Positions 33,097-44,385 are shown, numbered from the stretch's first letter. The stretch is DNA of 64,000 nucleotides from Juglans regia (GCF_001411555.2 NC_049912.1:15794341-15858340); one strand, 5' to 3'. Numbers and translations are program-made. The notes: a model not told the origin generated them from the letters alone.

Positions 33097-34014
33097 TGAT
33101 ATGAACCCGTGGGAATGAAATCCTTTGAACCCACAATCAATTTGAAAACTCACCCAAGAAAGTCAAAATCAAGTCAATAGATGGAGAATCTAGACCCGTT
33201 GAGAACTCGTTTCAAAAACCTAGATTATATTAAAATCTAGACTCGTTGAATAACCAGTCTCAAGAACCCAGATTACAATGAGGAACGCTACAAACGTTGT
33301 GATTTACCTTTGATAAGTTCAAAAATTCAATCAAGAACAAGATGAGTAAACTCAACTCACAATGAATAAATTCATCAAATTCATAAATCTTCTTAAAATG
33401 AGGCTACAAAGAATATTTAAACCGAAATTTAATTAAAGGCCTAACCAAAATAAAACCTTTTCTTCCAAAAATACCCCTGGATGAATAGTGCAGTGGCTAT
33501 AATACCGCAGCTACAATACCTCTTTAAACCCTAGTTTCTAAAAAATAACTTTCCAAATAAGCCATTGGCCAAAATACAAGGCATTCCCAAAAACCCTAGT
33601 TCATAATAAATAAAACATATGTGAGCCAAGCATCCTCAAGCCCAATTATTCTAGACTAATTCCTATAACTAATAAAATAAGCCTCTTTAATTAAATAAAC
33701 AAATCCAAGGCCTTCAATCACAAAAACATAATAATAGGTCCTAATTTATGTTGCACTATTCCATAGCTTGTATCACGTGGATGATCACTGGATCTCCTTC
33801 TCTGAAGCCCATCTTGAATATTTGGCTCTTGCTAGACTTGTCCCAAGTGGATTGCACCAATCCTTGCATTGCCTCATTCATCTTCTTGGCTCTTGACCTT
33901 GAAATTGGCTCAGCTGGAACTTGCAAAGGATCTTTAAGACTAGGTCCATCTTGGTGCCCATCATTCCCCCTCTCCTCAAAAGGATTCGATCTTAAATCTC
34001 CACCTGCATCAAAA
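33097..34014 (-). repeat. Inverted left arm: LTR plus pol 3' end, reversed
   Basis: The reverse complement of 36858-37773. On the minus strand it reads the end of pol (through the GATCTTTAAGACTAGGTCCA region) and then the LTR, ending at 33097. Confidence 0.87.
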
Positions 34015-34760
34015 GATTTCTTGTATCTCTAAGTTTATCAATTGCTTAGAGTGTCGTTTCATTGTTTCTCTTCTATTTCATTGTCACTTCTTGTGTGCTT
34101 GAATTCAATTGCTTGATTTTCATAATTGAATATTGCTGTTTGTGATTGAATTAGAGAAAAGAAAAGAAAAGAAAAGAAATGAGTGGTAAAGAAAAGAAAA
34201 GAAAGAAAGGAAAAGAAAATTCGAAAAAAAAAAAGAAGAAGAAAAGAAAAGGTAGCATATTCAAAAGTTGTTACATAGTTACAACAAAGAGAAAGAATGA
34301 CATTTGTCGATTGAGCTTTATCGTCAAAGGGGTTAAATATATCTTTCTAGTTGGTATCTTGTTTTATAATTACTCTTTCTCTCGTATAAATTCTTTGAGT
34401 CTCGTGTCATTTTATTCTTTCCTTATTTCTTGTTCTTGGTTCTTGGATCTATATTACTGGTTGGAATAATTCAAGGTGGTTGTATTGTCTTGATTTAGTT
34501 CAACTAGTTCTTAAAGAATTTGAGCGGGAAAACTATTGAGGTAAAAGTCAAGAGAGTGTGAGACTATTTTTGAGAAAAAAGCCAATTAAGAGTGAAACAC
34601 GAGTGAAGTGCTATTATTTGAGTATAAACATGTAAGGGAGTGTGTGAGGTTTTCCACTAATATTCTTTTTGTGTAGCACATTACGATATCTCATAAGAGT
34701 GACTCATCACCAAAAGGAATAGCAGATAACTCATCTTTTGTGTTGCAAGCCATGTAACAA
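34015..34760 (+). other. Gypsy leader with GAAAA-rich tract
   Basis: Between the left arm and gag. A purine tract of GAAAAGAAAAG repeats spans 34157-34250. No primer-binding site is recognised, consistent with loss of the normal 5' LTR junction. Confidence 0.5.
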
Positions 34761-36178
34761 TAGTTTGAGCAGTTAAACTTGGTGTTGGGTGAAGTAAGGG
34801 ATAAGATGGATCATCAAGAAGCAGTAATTAGAAATCTATAGGGCAAGAGAGATAGGAGGCGACGTGAGTCTAGTGTTGAAAATGGTTATGAGAATAAAGA
34901 GTATGGTGATTCTCTTGTTGACAGGTGTGCTCTCAATACACAAATCAAGATGGATGACACAGAGTAGAAGAGCGAGAACATTTTTCATACTAGATGCCAC
35001 ATCAACAACAATATATGTAGTATGATCATTGATGGAATGCGCTGTATTAATTTGGCTAGCACTACGTTAGTTGAGAAATTGAGTTTATTGACCTTGAAAC
35101 ATCCTAGACCCATACAGGTTGCAGTAGTTGAGTGATTGTGAGGAGGTTAGGATAAATAAGCAAGTGCTAGTTTCCTTTTCAATTGGGAAATACCAGGATG
35201 TGGTGCTTTATGATGTAGTGCCTATGCATGCTAGTCATACTTTGTTGGGCAAGTCGTGGCAGTATGATAGGAAGGTGATCTATGATGGATTAAGGAACGT
35301 GTACAGTTTTGAAAATGATGGAAAAATAATCAAACTTGCTCCTTTAACTCCAACAAAGGTTCATGGGGACCAACTGAAACTGAATAGTGAGGTTGATAAA
35401 AAATTAAAGAGTGAAAGTGAGAGTGATAAAAAACGCAAAAGTGAAAAAGAGATTGAGCTAAAAAGAAAGAGTGAAAGTGAGATTGTGCTAAAAAGCAAGA
35501 GTGAAGATGTGATTGAGAAAAAAAAATAGTGAGGCCAAAAAGAAGTGAGAGAGAAAAATGAGAGAGAAAAAAGATGATGGAGAGATTGAGACCTCAAGAA
35601 AAAAAGAGAATGAGTTAGAAAACAATTGTGAGGTTGCGAGTTAAAAAAAAGATGAAGAAAAATAGAGTGGAAAGAAAAAAGTGAGTGAAGAAAGTGTGAG
35701 AAAAATAAAAAGATAAGTGAGTTTTTATGCTAAGACGAGTCTTAATATTATCGAACTTGAAGTATCTTTGCCTAGTCTTGTTATCTCTTTGTTACAGGGA
35801 TATGAGGTCGTGTTTCCTAGCGGTATTTTTAGTGGATTGCCACATATTAGAAAGGTAGAGCATTACATTGATTTTGTTCTAGGTGCGACAATCCCTACCC
35901 GACCTTTCTTTGAAGAACATGAGTCCTTGACGCACTTGAAGGGAGAAGCTAAGTTGAATAAAATGCATGTTAAGTGGGTGCAGACTTTTCCTCATGTAAT
36001 CAAGTATACACAAGGTAAGGAAAATTTTGTAGTTGATGCTTTAGCAAGCAGGTATGTCATTGTCATCATTTTAGATGCAAAGTTATTGAGACTTGAATAT
36101 GATAAGAAATTGTATGTTAATGATGATGGCTTGGCTAGTACTGTGTATGGAGTACGTGAGAAAGCATTGTTTGGTTAG
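34761..36178 (+). pseudogene. Gypsy gag-protease and RT/RNase H remnants
   Basis: Gag remnant near 34760-34900 (LVLGEVRDKMDHQEAVIRNL). Protease: CHINNNICSMIIDGMRCIN (34990-35045), then in frame 35128-35529 NKQVLVSFSIGKYQDVVLYD and TLLGKSWQYDRK, a plant chromovirus pattern. A Lys/Ser/Glu-rich repeat (SESEIVLKSKSE type) lies at 35395-35525. The next frame (35717-36178) has the RT N-terminus (EVVFPSGIFSGLPHIRKVEH, FVLGATIPTRPFF). It then jumps directly to the RNase H end (LNKMHVKWVQTFPHVIKYTQ, GKENFVVDALASRY). The RT catalytic core and most of RNase H are deleted at about 35915-35930. Confidence 0.83.
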
Positions 36179-36179
36179 T

Positions 36180-37102
36180 TCTATAGACTAGATTGGTATT
36201 TGTTTAAAGAGAATAGACCGTGTGAGCCTACTTGTCTTATGCGTGAGTTGCTTATGCATGGATTTGGTTTGATGGATCATTTTGGTGTAAAGAAAATTTT
36301 AGACGTGTTATATTAACATTTGTGAGAGTATCATTTGCCATTCATTGACTTGTTACATGAACGTTTGCGGGAGTATCATTTGCCTTTCATTAAGTTTGCA
36401 TATAATTAGAGTGGTCATTTTGGTGTAAAAAAGATTTTAGACGTGTTGCATGAACGTATGTGGAAGTATCATTTATCATTCATTGACTTGTTGCATAAAC
36501 GTTTGCGGGAGTATCATTTGCCTTTCATTGAGTTTGCATATAATTGGAGTGGTCATTTTGGTGTAAGGAAGACTTTAGACATGTTTCATGAACATTTGTG
36601 GGAGTATTGTTTGTCATTAATTGAGTTTGCATATAATTGGAGTGTTAAGGCTACTACTAAACTTTTACATTTTGAAATTGTTTATAGACTTAATCCATTT
36701 ATTCATTTAGATTCAATGCATTTACCAGTTGATGACAGGAGTAGCTTGGATGGACTTTTCCAAATTCTTGAACAAATTAATGATAATGCATATCAAGTGG
36801 ATCTTCTATGTAAGTATTATGTTTCTGCTATTTTCTATGCTACTAATCTTTTTCCCTTTGATGTAGGTGGAGATTTGAGGTCGAATCCTTTTGAGGAGAG
36901 GGGGAATGATAGGCACCAAGATGTACCTAGTCTTAAAGATCGTTTGCAAGTTCAAGATGAGCCAATTACAAGGTCAAGAGCCAAGAAGATCAAGGAGACA
37001 ATGCAAGGATTGATGCAATCTACTTGGGACAAGTCTAGTAAGAGCCAAATATTCAAGATGCGCTTGAGAGAAGGAGATTCAGTGATCATCCACGTGATAT
37101 AA
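36180..37102 (+). pseudogene. Gypsy integrase and C-terminal remnant
   Basis: The integrase zinc-binding region starts MRELLMHGFGLMDHFGVKK. It is then amplified in a 138-bp repeat instead of continuing to the catalytic core, which is missing. The later part (FEIVYRLNPFIHLDSMHLPV, about 36675-36735) and the pol end (PITRSRAKKIKETMQGLMQS, about 36961-37020) are typical of plant Ty3/gypsy. The frame 36443-37102 is open. Confidence 0.8.
36278..36645 (+). repeat. 138-bp in-frame tandem repeat in integrase remnant
   Basis: CATTTTGGTGTAA recurs at 36278, 36416 and 36554, exactly 138 bp apart (46 codons). Each unit fuses HFGVKKILDVLHE with EYHLPFIEFAYNWSG-like segments, and there is an inner subrepeat GAGTATCATTTGCC. 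The third unit is shortened. Confidence 0.87.
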
Positions 37103-37773
37103 GCTATGGAAGAGTACAACATAAATTAGGGCCTATTATTATGATTATGTAATTGAAGGCCTTGGACTTGTTTATTTCATGAAATGGGCTTATTTTATTA
37201 GTTATAGGAATTAGTCTAGAATAATTGGGCTTGAGGATGCTTGGCCCACATATGTCTTATTTCTTTTAAACTAGGATTTTTGGGAAGGCCTTGTATTTTG
37301 GCCAAAGGCTTATTTGAAAAATTACTTCTTAGGAACTAGGGCTTAAAGAGGTACTGTAGCCGAGTTACTGTAGCCATGACACTATTCATCCAAAGATATT
37401 TTTTAGAAGAAATGGGTTTATTTTGGCTAGGATTTTAATTAGGTTTTGGTTTAAATACTTTTTGTAACCTCATGTTAAGAAATTTATGAAATTTAATGAA
37501 TTTATTCATTGTTAATTGAGTTTACTCTTCTTGTTCTTGATTGAACTTTTGAACTATCAAAGGTAAATCACAACCTTTGTGGCGTTCCTCCTTGTAAACT
37601 GGGTTCTTGAGACAAGTTCTTCAATGAGTCTAGATTTTAATATAATCTAGGTTCTTGAAACGATTTCTCAACGGGTCTAGGTTCTCCATCCATTAACTTG
37701 ATTTTGGCTATCTTGGGTAAGTTTCCAACTTGATTGCAGGTTCAAGAGATTTCATTCCCACTGGTTCATATCA
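36858..37773 (+). repeat. Right arm: pol 3' end plus LTR
   Basis: Counterpart of 33097-34014. The LTR probably starts at TGATATAAGC (about 37094) and ends GGTTCATATCA at 37773. Confidence 0.85.
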
Positions 37774-37778
37774 CTTCG
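37774..37778. repeat. 5-bp target site duplication CTTCG (right)
   Basis: Exact match to 33092-33096. Confidence 0.88.
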
Positions 37779-40679
37779 AAGGCACCCTTTACACAGCACT
37801 CAGATTTTGAAATTAAAGAAATACCGATACGCCATATACGATCATCAACACTAAAATTTTGAGATAAAGCTCGCCACATAGTAACCGAAAACTTCCTTGG
37901 CAAAACAGCATGCCAAATCCACTCTGACCATTGTCGTTCTGGAGCTACAACACGCACCAAATTCTAAGCACTGTGTTGAAACCTTACCATCTGAATTCCC
38001 AAATCAAGATATAAGAGCCCTTTTTTGTTCCTCCAATATTAGAAAAAATGCGATTAGTAATCTCACAACTAACAAGCTGCACTAATAGATCAATATCCCA
38101 ACTATCATCCACCATACATTTGCCAAATACTCAAATTCTACTAAGCAATATTGTCCTGCTGAATACAAAGTGGACCTAAGTCCATCCACTTATCCCTCTA
38201 GAATGAAATATGTCCTTCCTTAGCAAGCCACTTGGAATTATTGAGTACAAATGGAACCAAGTCTATAACCATCCTCCAAAGTCTAGTACCTTTCTTAGGA
38301 TTCACAAGAGAAATATGTTGATCTCGCACGTACTTTGCCCTAAAAAAATTCACCCATAAAGAGCTACCAGTCAACAGCTTCCAAACAAATTTAATATGTA
38401 GCGACTTTTTGATATCTAACATATTTCTGAGACCAACACCTCCCTCATCAGTTGGCTTACAAAGCAAGTCCCAAGACACCCACTTGTGCTTAGGCTCGCC
38501 ATCCAAGGAGCCCTAAAAAAATTGCTAAACAACTTCTTCATGGTGTTCAAAATAGATTTTGGAGCATGAATAACTGCCAACAAATGTACAGTCATACTGG
38601 ATAGGACATGTTGTAACAAAATCAGCCTTGCACCCGACGATAGGAATTTCATCTTCCACCCTTCTATTTTGTGTCGAATACGCTGCATCAATTCTTTCAA
38701 ATAAACACATTTCATCCAGCCAGATATAATAGGAACCCCAACATATTTAACCGGAAAGTGACCTTCTGAAAAACCTATCAAACAAAGAAGCAAACGCGCC
38801 TAGGAGCCAAAATTTTAGAAGAGAAAAATATGGATGATTTAGTCACATTTACCACTTGACCGGACCAACTTACATACAAACAAAGAGTATCATTAAATTC
38901 CTTAACCGACATTTTCCCACCATTCGGAAAAATGACCATATCATCCACATAAAGAAGATGTGAAATTAAAGTGCCACCTCTCTGATGAGAAAAAAACCCA
39001 ATCTCTCCTGCTTCAAACCTGCTCTTCAGAAAAAGAGTGAAAACCTCCTCCACTAGAATAAATAAATAAGGCGAAAGTGGATCTTCTTGACAAAGACTCC
39101 TCCCACCTTTAAAGAAACCTTTAGTCATCTCATTCATAACAGCCAAATATCACGGTGTAGCCACACATTGATTGATAAGATTGCATACCTCAAAGGAGAA
39201 ACCAAAAGCCCAAAGCACATGTTTTAAAAATTCCCAATCAATAGTGTCATAAGCGTTAGCCATGTCTATCTTCATCATAATATTCTCACCTTTAATTGGC
39301 TTGTTAATGTCATGTATTAACTCTTGAGTAAGACTAATATTGTTAAAGCTACTTCTCCTAGGAAGAAAGGCACCTTGCTCCAAAGAAATAAAATGGTTCA
39401 AAACCAACAAAGAGCTTGACTTTCAGCTTTTTGAACATCAACATGCACTAATTCTAAGAGATCAGGCAATTGACTTCATGGTCTAGTTTGGAGGAAAGAA
39501 TCAAAATAAACAATTGCCTCATCATGTATAGCTTCTGGAGAAGAAAGAACCCGACCATCACTCAGGTGCATATCAATTACAACCTTATGCTTCCTCGCCT
39601 GCAAAGCTGGAAAAAAAAAAAGAAGAATTAATTTCACCATGATCAACCCAAGATCGCTTGACTTGTTGAGCAATACAGGTCTCCTCCCTTTTAACCAAGC
39701 ATAAAGCTCTAGCTTAGAGGCCAAAACCTCATTCTCAACCTCCTATGAAAATCCTTCTTGAAATCGTGTATCACCTTCCTCTACTCTCGCTTCCAACCTT
39801 TTAATATGCTCCCCAGTCCACCCAAAAACCTCCTTATTCCAGTTCCTAAGAACCAATTTGAGTCTTTTTAATTTAAAGGTAAGCTTCAAAAGACCCGAAC
39901 CACAAGTAACCTCCTGCCAAGACTTAGAGACACACCTCCAAAAATCCTCATGAGATATCCACATTTGTTGGAACTTGAAGGAGGTCGGGCCATACCTCAG
40001 CGATATGTCAGACATCCCAAGAATAATTGGAGCATGATCTGAGGTTCTACGATCTCAATACTTAATTTCACAAGATGGATAGAGGTCCAAACATTTAGAA
40101 TTACAAAAACCCCTATCCAAACGAGCCCAACTACGCACCAAACCCCCTTGCCCATTACACCAAAAGAACTTATTGCCACTAAAAGGAAGATCAATAAAAT
40201 CTCCAGCATCAATAAAATTGCAGAAATCCTTCATTGCACAAGGCAACCTCGTATTGCCTTCCCATCTCTCCCTATCATCACTAATAATATTGAAATCACC
40301 AAGAATTATCCACAGTAATTGAAGAGTACCGAAAGATAAAATCTTAGACCATAGACGATGTCGTTCCCAGTATAAACACTTTCCATAAATAGCTGTAACC
40401 ACCAATGAAGAATCAATCAACAACGCAATCTGTTGATTAGAGAAATTGAGAACACTAACCTTCACTTCTTTTTCCCAGAAAATCTATAACTTCTTGTCTT
40501 TAATACCATTTGAAAAACACTCATCAAATTGTAAAATGTGATGCCAACGCAAAAGCTTACTTTCATCTCTAAAATGCTCCGCCACAATCAATATTTTTGG
40601 TTTATGCTTTTTCAGCAAGATCTAAGTCTACTCCTTGGGGTCCCAAGGCCTTAGACGTTCTAAAACATAATTTTATCAA

Positions 40680-42082
40680 TCATAAATTCAACCGAGATGG
40701 CCTACTAGGAGCCCTAAACGAACTGCGTAACACTCTGCCTAGAACCACATCCTTCTTATCCAGTTATGAATCAAAAAATTCATCCTACTCCTTCCCTAAA
40801 TTAGGAAGCTCACCTTCACCCTAAAAAACTGAGCCAGCTTTATCTCCCTCCCCAAAAAAACAACTACTTGCAACTCTTGCTCATGACTAGACAAAACCCC
40901 CAACACATCCCCCATAAACAGAGCATGTGCTAACACCAACTCTGCAGCACCTGGTTCCACAGACCCACTAACAAAATTGTCAACAATCAGAGCCCCATCA
41001 TCTTGGGCCCCACTAGATTCCCCATGCACAAAACCACTCCCCTTGCACGTGGTCAAAAGCAAATTCTCTTGGACATCATGCATATCATGCACGTTCTTAG
41101 ACACCAAAGCAGAGCCTGGCTCGACTTCTTAACCTCCCTCGCCAACTAAGAGTTCTTTGCCAACTCCCCCATCAGACTTAGGATTTTCATTAGCATGCAA
41201 GTCCTCCAAATCTCCTCCCTTAGAAACCCCTTGAACAATGTCTTTATTAGCCTAAACCTCTGGTCTTTTTGGAACCCAAACACATCCTGACTTGCCATTT
41301 TCTTTCTTTTTCTCAATTCTTTCCGCCTGCTATTTACAAGTACCTTGATTTTGACCTTGCACTTTGCAACACATACAAAATGTAGGCAAAGTTTCAAAAA
41401 CCACCTGTTCACAAATACTCATGGGATTTTTTGGCATACCAATCAAAAAGGACTGAATCGGATCAACAGTGATATTCATCAAGACACAGACCCACGCACC
41501 ATCTGTCTTTGTGGCACATCATGTGGCATTATCCCTTTTCAAATTGGTACCAATAGGAGCCGTGATACTTTTCAGAAAGGCTTCATGATAGAAATTCAAT
41601 GGAAGACCAGGAAGTGTAATCCAAACTAGGGCCATAATCGGTTCAGACACCTCTGTAAAATCCGTAGACCACTGAAATATTTAGTAACTCACACCATCGA
41701 CGTCTCAGCTCTCTCTAGTCATAGTCTTCAAAAAATCCTCCTCATTCGAGAACCAAATGAACATGTTGTGAGGCCTCAACATCGCCGACACCATGGGCTA
41801 AGATCTTAATCCCTAGTGCCCATGAATGAAGCCTCTGATCATGTCCAGTGATGGCCTTTGGCGCAAAAATTTCAACACAACAGCATACCAAAAAGGCGCT
41901 ACAGACCTTTCCGCTTCTTCCTTAGAGAATTGAACAAAAGCTTCTCCCTCCAGGGCTTTCGGTTTCCTAAAAGGGACAATCACCTCATGGATGGCCTAAG
42001 GAGATTGAGAAACAAGATCTGCGAAAGACTGAGATCTGCCTGCCAATGCCAAGGAGCCAAGAGGATCCTCGATGGCAATCAT
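40680..42082 (-). pseudogene. LINE3 ORF1 (DUF4283, zinc knuckle, basic tail)
   Basis: ATG at 42082 begins MIAIEDPLGSLALAGRSQSF. DUF4283 covers EGEAFVQFSKEEAERS (about 41950-41900), LKFLRQRPSLDMIRGFI (about 41870) and the following 80 codons. The knuckle region near 41390 reads FCMCCK and lacks a clean CCHC set. A KRKK-rich basic stretch follows (about 41310). The frame closes with TGA at 40682-40680, overlapping the ORF2 ATG in ATGA. Several stops interrupt it. Confidence 0.77.
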
Positions 42083-42536
42083 ACGAATGATTGCACCAAG
42101 CAAACCCTAGCAAAGCACAAGCAAACCCTTTTTTTAACATTTTTATGTAAGTTAGACACTACTTATACTAGTATAATTAGACACTAATTCCACTATTTTA
42201 ATCTTATTTTTCAAGTTTATTAATCTCACTAATAAGTTAGACACTACTTATACTATGCTAGTATAATTGAACATTAATGAATTAGTTATTGTTAATAAGA
42301 AATACTAAACTCTAACAATCAAGTTTAGTATTTAAAAAATTATAATATTACACTTATATAGTGCTACACGAGTAAATGGTAAACTGTAAAACCGGACCGA
42401 AACCAAGAAAGCTAAAAGTTTCGATTTTAGTGATGTATTGGTCCGTATCGGTTCTTAAATTTTCAAAACCGGTATATATGAGTTTGGTTAGAAAAATTCT
42501 CTAAAATCGGACCGAACCAGACGGATTACACCCCTA

Positions 42537-42544
42537 GTCTTGGA
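42537..42544. repeat. 8-bp target site duplication GTCTTGGA (right)
   Basis: Exact match to 31927-31934; the LTR then continues. Confidence 0.93.
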
Positions 42545-42612
42545 CTACCTCAGTGGGCCGGGAATGACTGTTTCTCTTATTCTAACCTGTTGTGCGATTT
42601 TTGGCATCAACA
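42545..42612 (+). repeat. LARD-like 3' LTR, right part
   Basis: CTACCTCAGTGGGCC through GGCATCAACA, matching the last 68 bp of the 5' LTR. Confidence 0.85.
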
Positions 42613-42710
42613 ATAGAATTGTTAAATTTAAAAAAATTCTAATGTTGTTGATAGGCTTTTAATTAGCAAGTTTAAGATTTCCATAAATTAAAAGGAAGCA
42701 TAATTAAAAT

Positions 42711-42912
42711 AGAGCTTTGTTATTCTTCATTTCCACATGCCACACAACACACTTATATTTATTTTTTTATAATTTTTTTTATAATTGTTTTAGTTTTATT
42801 CTTCCTAAACTAATTGAGTTCTTCTACTCATCATCCATACACCACACATTTAGTAAAAGAAAAAAATTAAAAAAAAATTATTATGGTGTGTGATATAAGA
42901 ATGATGAGTATA
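42711..42912 (+). mobile_element. MITE-like element (CTACTCATCATCC family)
   Basis: Contains CTACTCATCATCCATACACC near 42830 with an inverted counterpart GGTGTGTGATATAAGAATG to 42912. It aligns in reverse with 45950-46088, so at least two copies exist in the window. Non-coding. Confidence 0.55.
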
Positions 42913-43300
42913 ATTTTTTATTAAAATAATATTATAAAAAAGATGGATGAATGAAGAAAAAGGAAAACGAAAAGTTGGGAAAATAAATTAAATCAGGCCA
43001 ACCTACATCCACAATATCCTCATTATGACCTTAAAATAGAATGGCGTTGTAAGAACAATTCATGTTTCAAATGTCTGCCAGTCCAATATGTTCAATATTA
43101 AGTAGCAATGGAACAATAGATCCCTAGAAAACCATAAAATTGAGGAGGATATAAGAGTTCACTTTCTTTCAAAAATAAATTAAAGACCAACATTTCAATA
43201 CCGAAAATTATCCCATCTCGTCAAAATAATAGATATACCAATAAACCCCAATTCAAGTGTTTCTAATTTACAATAATGCAAAATAAACTAACGTTTAGGC
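42913..43300. other. AT-rich intergenic region
   Basis: No recognised feature. Confidence 0.45.
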
Positions 43301-43652
43301 CTCGTTTGGTTACACATATGAGATGAGATGAAAAATATGTGAATAGTATTGAGATAGTTTGTAAAGAATAGTGAAATCATTTGAGTTAAGATGTTTTATG
43401 AAATTTTAGAAAATGAGAGAAAAAGTTGAATAACAGTATTATGAAGTTAAAATATTGTTATAATATTATTTTTGTTTTGGGGTTTGAAAAATTTGAATTG
43501 TTTTTTATGTTTTGTTTGAAAGTTTAGAAAGTTGTAATAATTAGATGAAAAATTCAAAAAATTAAAATTGAAAAGTGCATGTTTGTGTTTTAATAGTATT
43601 TAGATGTTGAGATGAGATAAAATTATCAGTGAAATCAAATGGGGTTTTAGAA
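43301..43652. mobile_element. MITE with GGCCTCGTTTGG end
   Basis: The left end is GGCCTCGTTTGGTTACAC followed by GAGATGAGATG. The right end (AGATGAGATAAAATTATCAG, CAAATGGGGTTTTA) is its imperfect inverse. TTTA flanks both sides. Non-coding, about 350 bp. A diverged relative lies at 47871-48040. I recall this as a very abundant MITE type in walnut-family genomes. Confidence 0.7.
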
Positions 43653-44385
43653 CATCTAGGCTGATTGGCAAGAATGATTGAGCAAAAACCATATCCAAAT
43701 TTTTCCCCCTCATCCGGAAGCGATTTCAAATACTTGAGCTCCTTCGCACCTCGGCTCGATTATGTTACTAACTACACGAGAGTTGAGGGAGAGGAAGAAA
43801 GAGATTATGTAGACTTTTATTAGAACGATGGTGTTTGAGGATTTTTTAAATCGGGCGGGCTGGGTTTGATTCCTTTAGACTTGGGCTGGGTATGACAGAT
43901 ATAGCCTGCTATTGTAGCAAATAAAAATTCTCGAGGCCTTATAATAATGATGATGATGCTAATTGACAGTAGTAATAACAATAACAACAGAATGACTTAT
44001 TTGCTTTATCTAACCTCAATGTGGCAGATATTTTCTGTCCGATGGATGCTGAGTGGTTTGATGATATTTTGCTAGAACCTCTTATCATCGTTAGGGAAAC
44101 GGTGGGCCTACCATTTGGAACATTCTTTTTCCTCGCGCCGGTATAAATTAAGCAAACATTCTAAATGGTAAATATTGACTGTCTCACGAGAAAAATAGAA
44201 GGAATTATTTTCCTGTTTCACATTCTTGGAGGCTCGCATTCCTCATAGGTGGTCATAGTATGATATCCGAAATAGGGCTCCATGAATTAGGGATGGGTGG
44301 TGATCCTGCCTGGGCGGCACAAGCAACCTCGCCCACCTTACACGTAGGGAACATACGCAACGGGGGCAGGGGTAGTTATATATAT
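43653..44385. other. Intergenic region, nothing firmly recognised
   Basis: A GC-richer patch at 44284-44375 (GGGATGGGTGGTGATCC, GGGGGCAGGGG) resembles the GC-rich ends at 21850-22860 and may be a short remnant. Repeated GATGATG/AATAATAATG occurs near 43950. Confidence 0.45.

Larger units (their letters stand above)
33097..37773 (+). mobile_element. Ty3/gypsy element with inverted ends, internally deleted
   Basis: A 4.68-kb insertion into LINE3 zf-RVT, bounded by CTTCG duplications. Its outer ends are TGATATGAACC and GGTTCATATCA: the left end is the reverse complement of the right end. Arms of about 917 bp (33097-34014 and 36858-37773) are inverted copies and include both LTR and the last pol codons. 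The middle carries a leader, gag, protease, part of RT/RNase H and integrase in plus orientation. A normal element would have direct LTRs. By eye the arms are near 90% identical. Confidence 0.85.
32200..40683 (-). pseudogene. LINE3 ORF2: endonuclease, RT, zf-RVT, RNase H
   Basis: The endonuclease (40683-39970) shows NVRGLG-like remnants, LGDFNIISDDRERW, WARLDRGFCN and SDHAPIILG, so its active-site motifs are legible. RT parts are EQGAFLPRRSSFNN (about 39380), MKIDMANAYDTIDWEFL (about 39280), DPLSPYLFILVEE (about 39080) and catalytic YVDD (about 38955). The thumb and connection follow to 38198, with WVSWDLLCKPTDEGGVGLRN. zf-RVT is split between 37960-37779 and 33091-32946 (EDLNHVLYRGRVA). RNase H (32607-32338) keeps VEMMALLLGL and GMDS. 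Stops and frameshifts are frequent. Confidence 0.84.
32140..42130 (-). mobile_element. LINE3: minus-strand plant L1, split by an inverted gypsy element
   Basis: ORF1 (ATG at 42082), ORF2 (ATG at 40683) and RNase H (to about 32340) follow one another on the minus strand. The zf-RVT domain is interrupted at 33092-37778. Both ends are approximate, and no clear poly-A tail is left. A partial duplicate lies at 60187-62190. Confidence 0.84.
31935..42536. mobile_element. hAT-like element carrying LINE3 inside the 3' LTR
   Basis: Terminal inverted repeats TAGGGGCATAAAA (left) and, inverted, TAGGGGTGTAATCC (right) are flanked by exact GTCTTGGA duplications. Subterminal ACCGGACCGAAACC-type motifs lie at 31955-32080 and 42375-42520. 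The native core is short and AT-rich (42130-42370). The rest is LINE3. No transposase is seen. It is the same family as the ends at 9195 and 15716. Confidence 0.87.
27546..42612 (+). mobile_element. Large non-coding LTR retrotransposon (LARD-like), with nested insertions
   Basis: A 670-bp 5' LTR (27546-28215) and a 3' LTR (31327-31934 plus 42545-42612) share TGTTAAGGGG starts and GGCATNAACA ends. Orientation follows from the LTR terminal order only. The 3.1-kb internal region has no gag or pol but three minisatellite clusters, as expected for a large retrotransposon derivative that would borrow proteins from a partner. Flanks ATGTA (27541-27545) and ATAGA (42613-42617; ATGGA in the duplicate at 62690) are compatible with a decayed 5-bp duplication. 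The 3' LTR is split by a 10.6-kb hAT-like element. Confidence 0.82.
40086..42709. repeat. Duplicated segment, copy A
   Basis: Aligns nearly end to end with 60187-62797, about 93% identical by eye. It includes LINE3 ORF1/ORF2 start, the right half of the hAT-like element, the LTR end and about 97 bp of unrelated flank. Copy A has an extra 20 bp at about 42108-42130 (between two AAGCAAACCC repeats). Confidence 0.93.
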
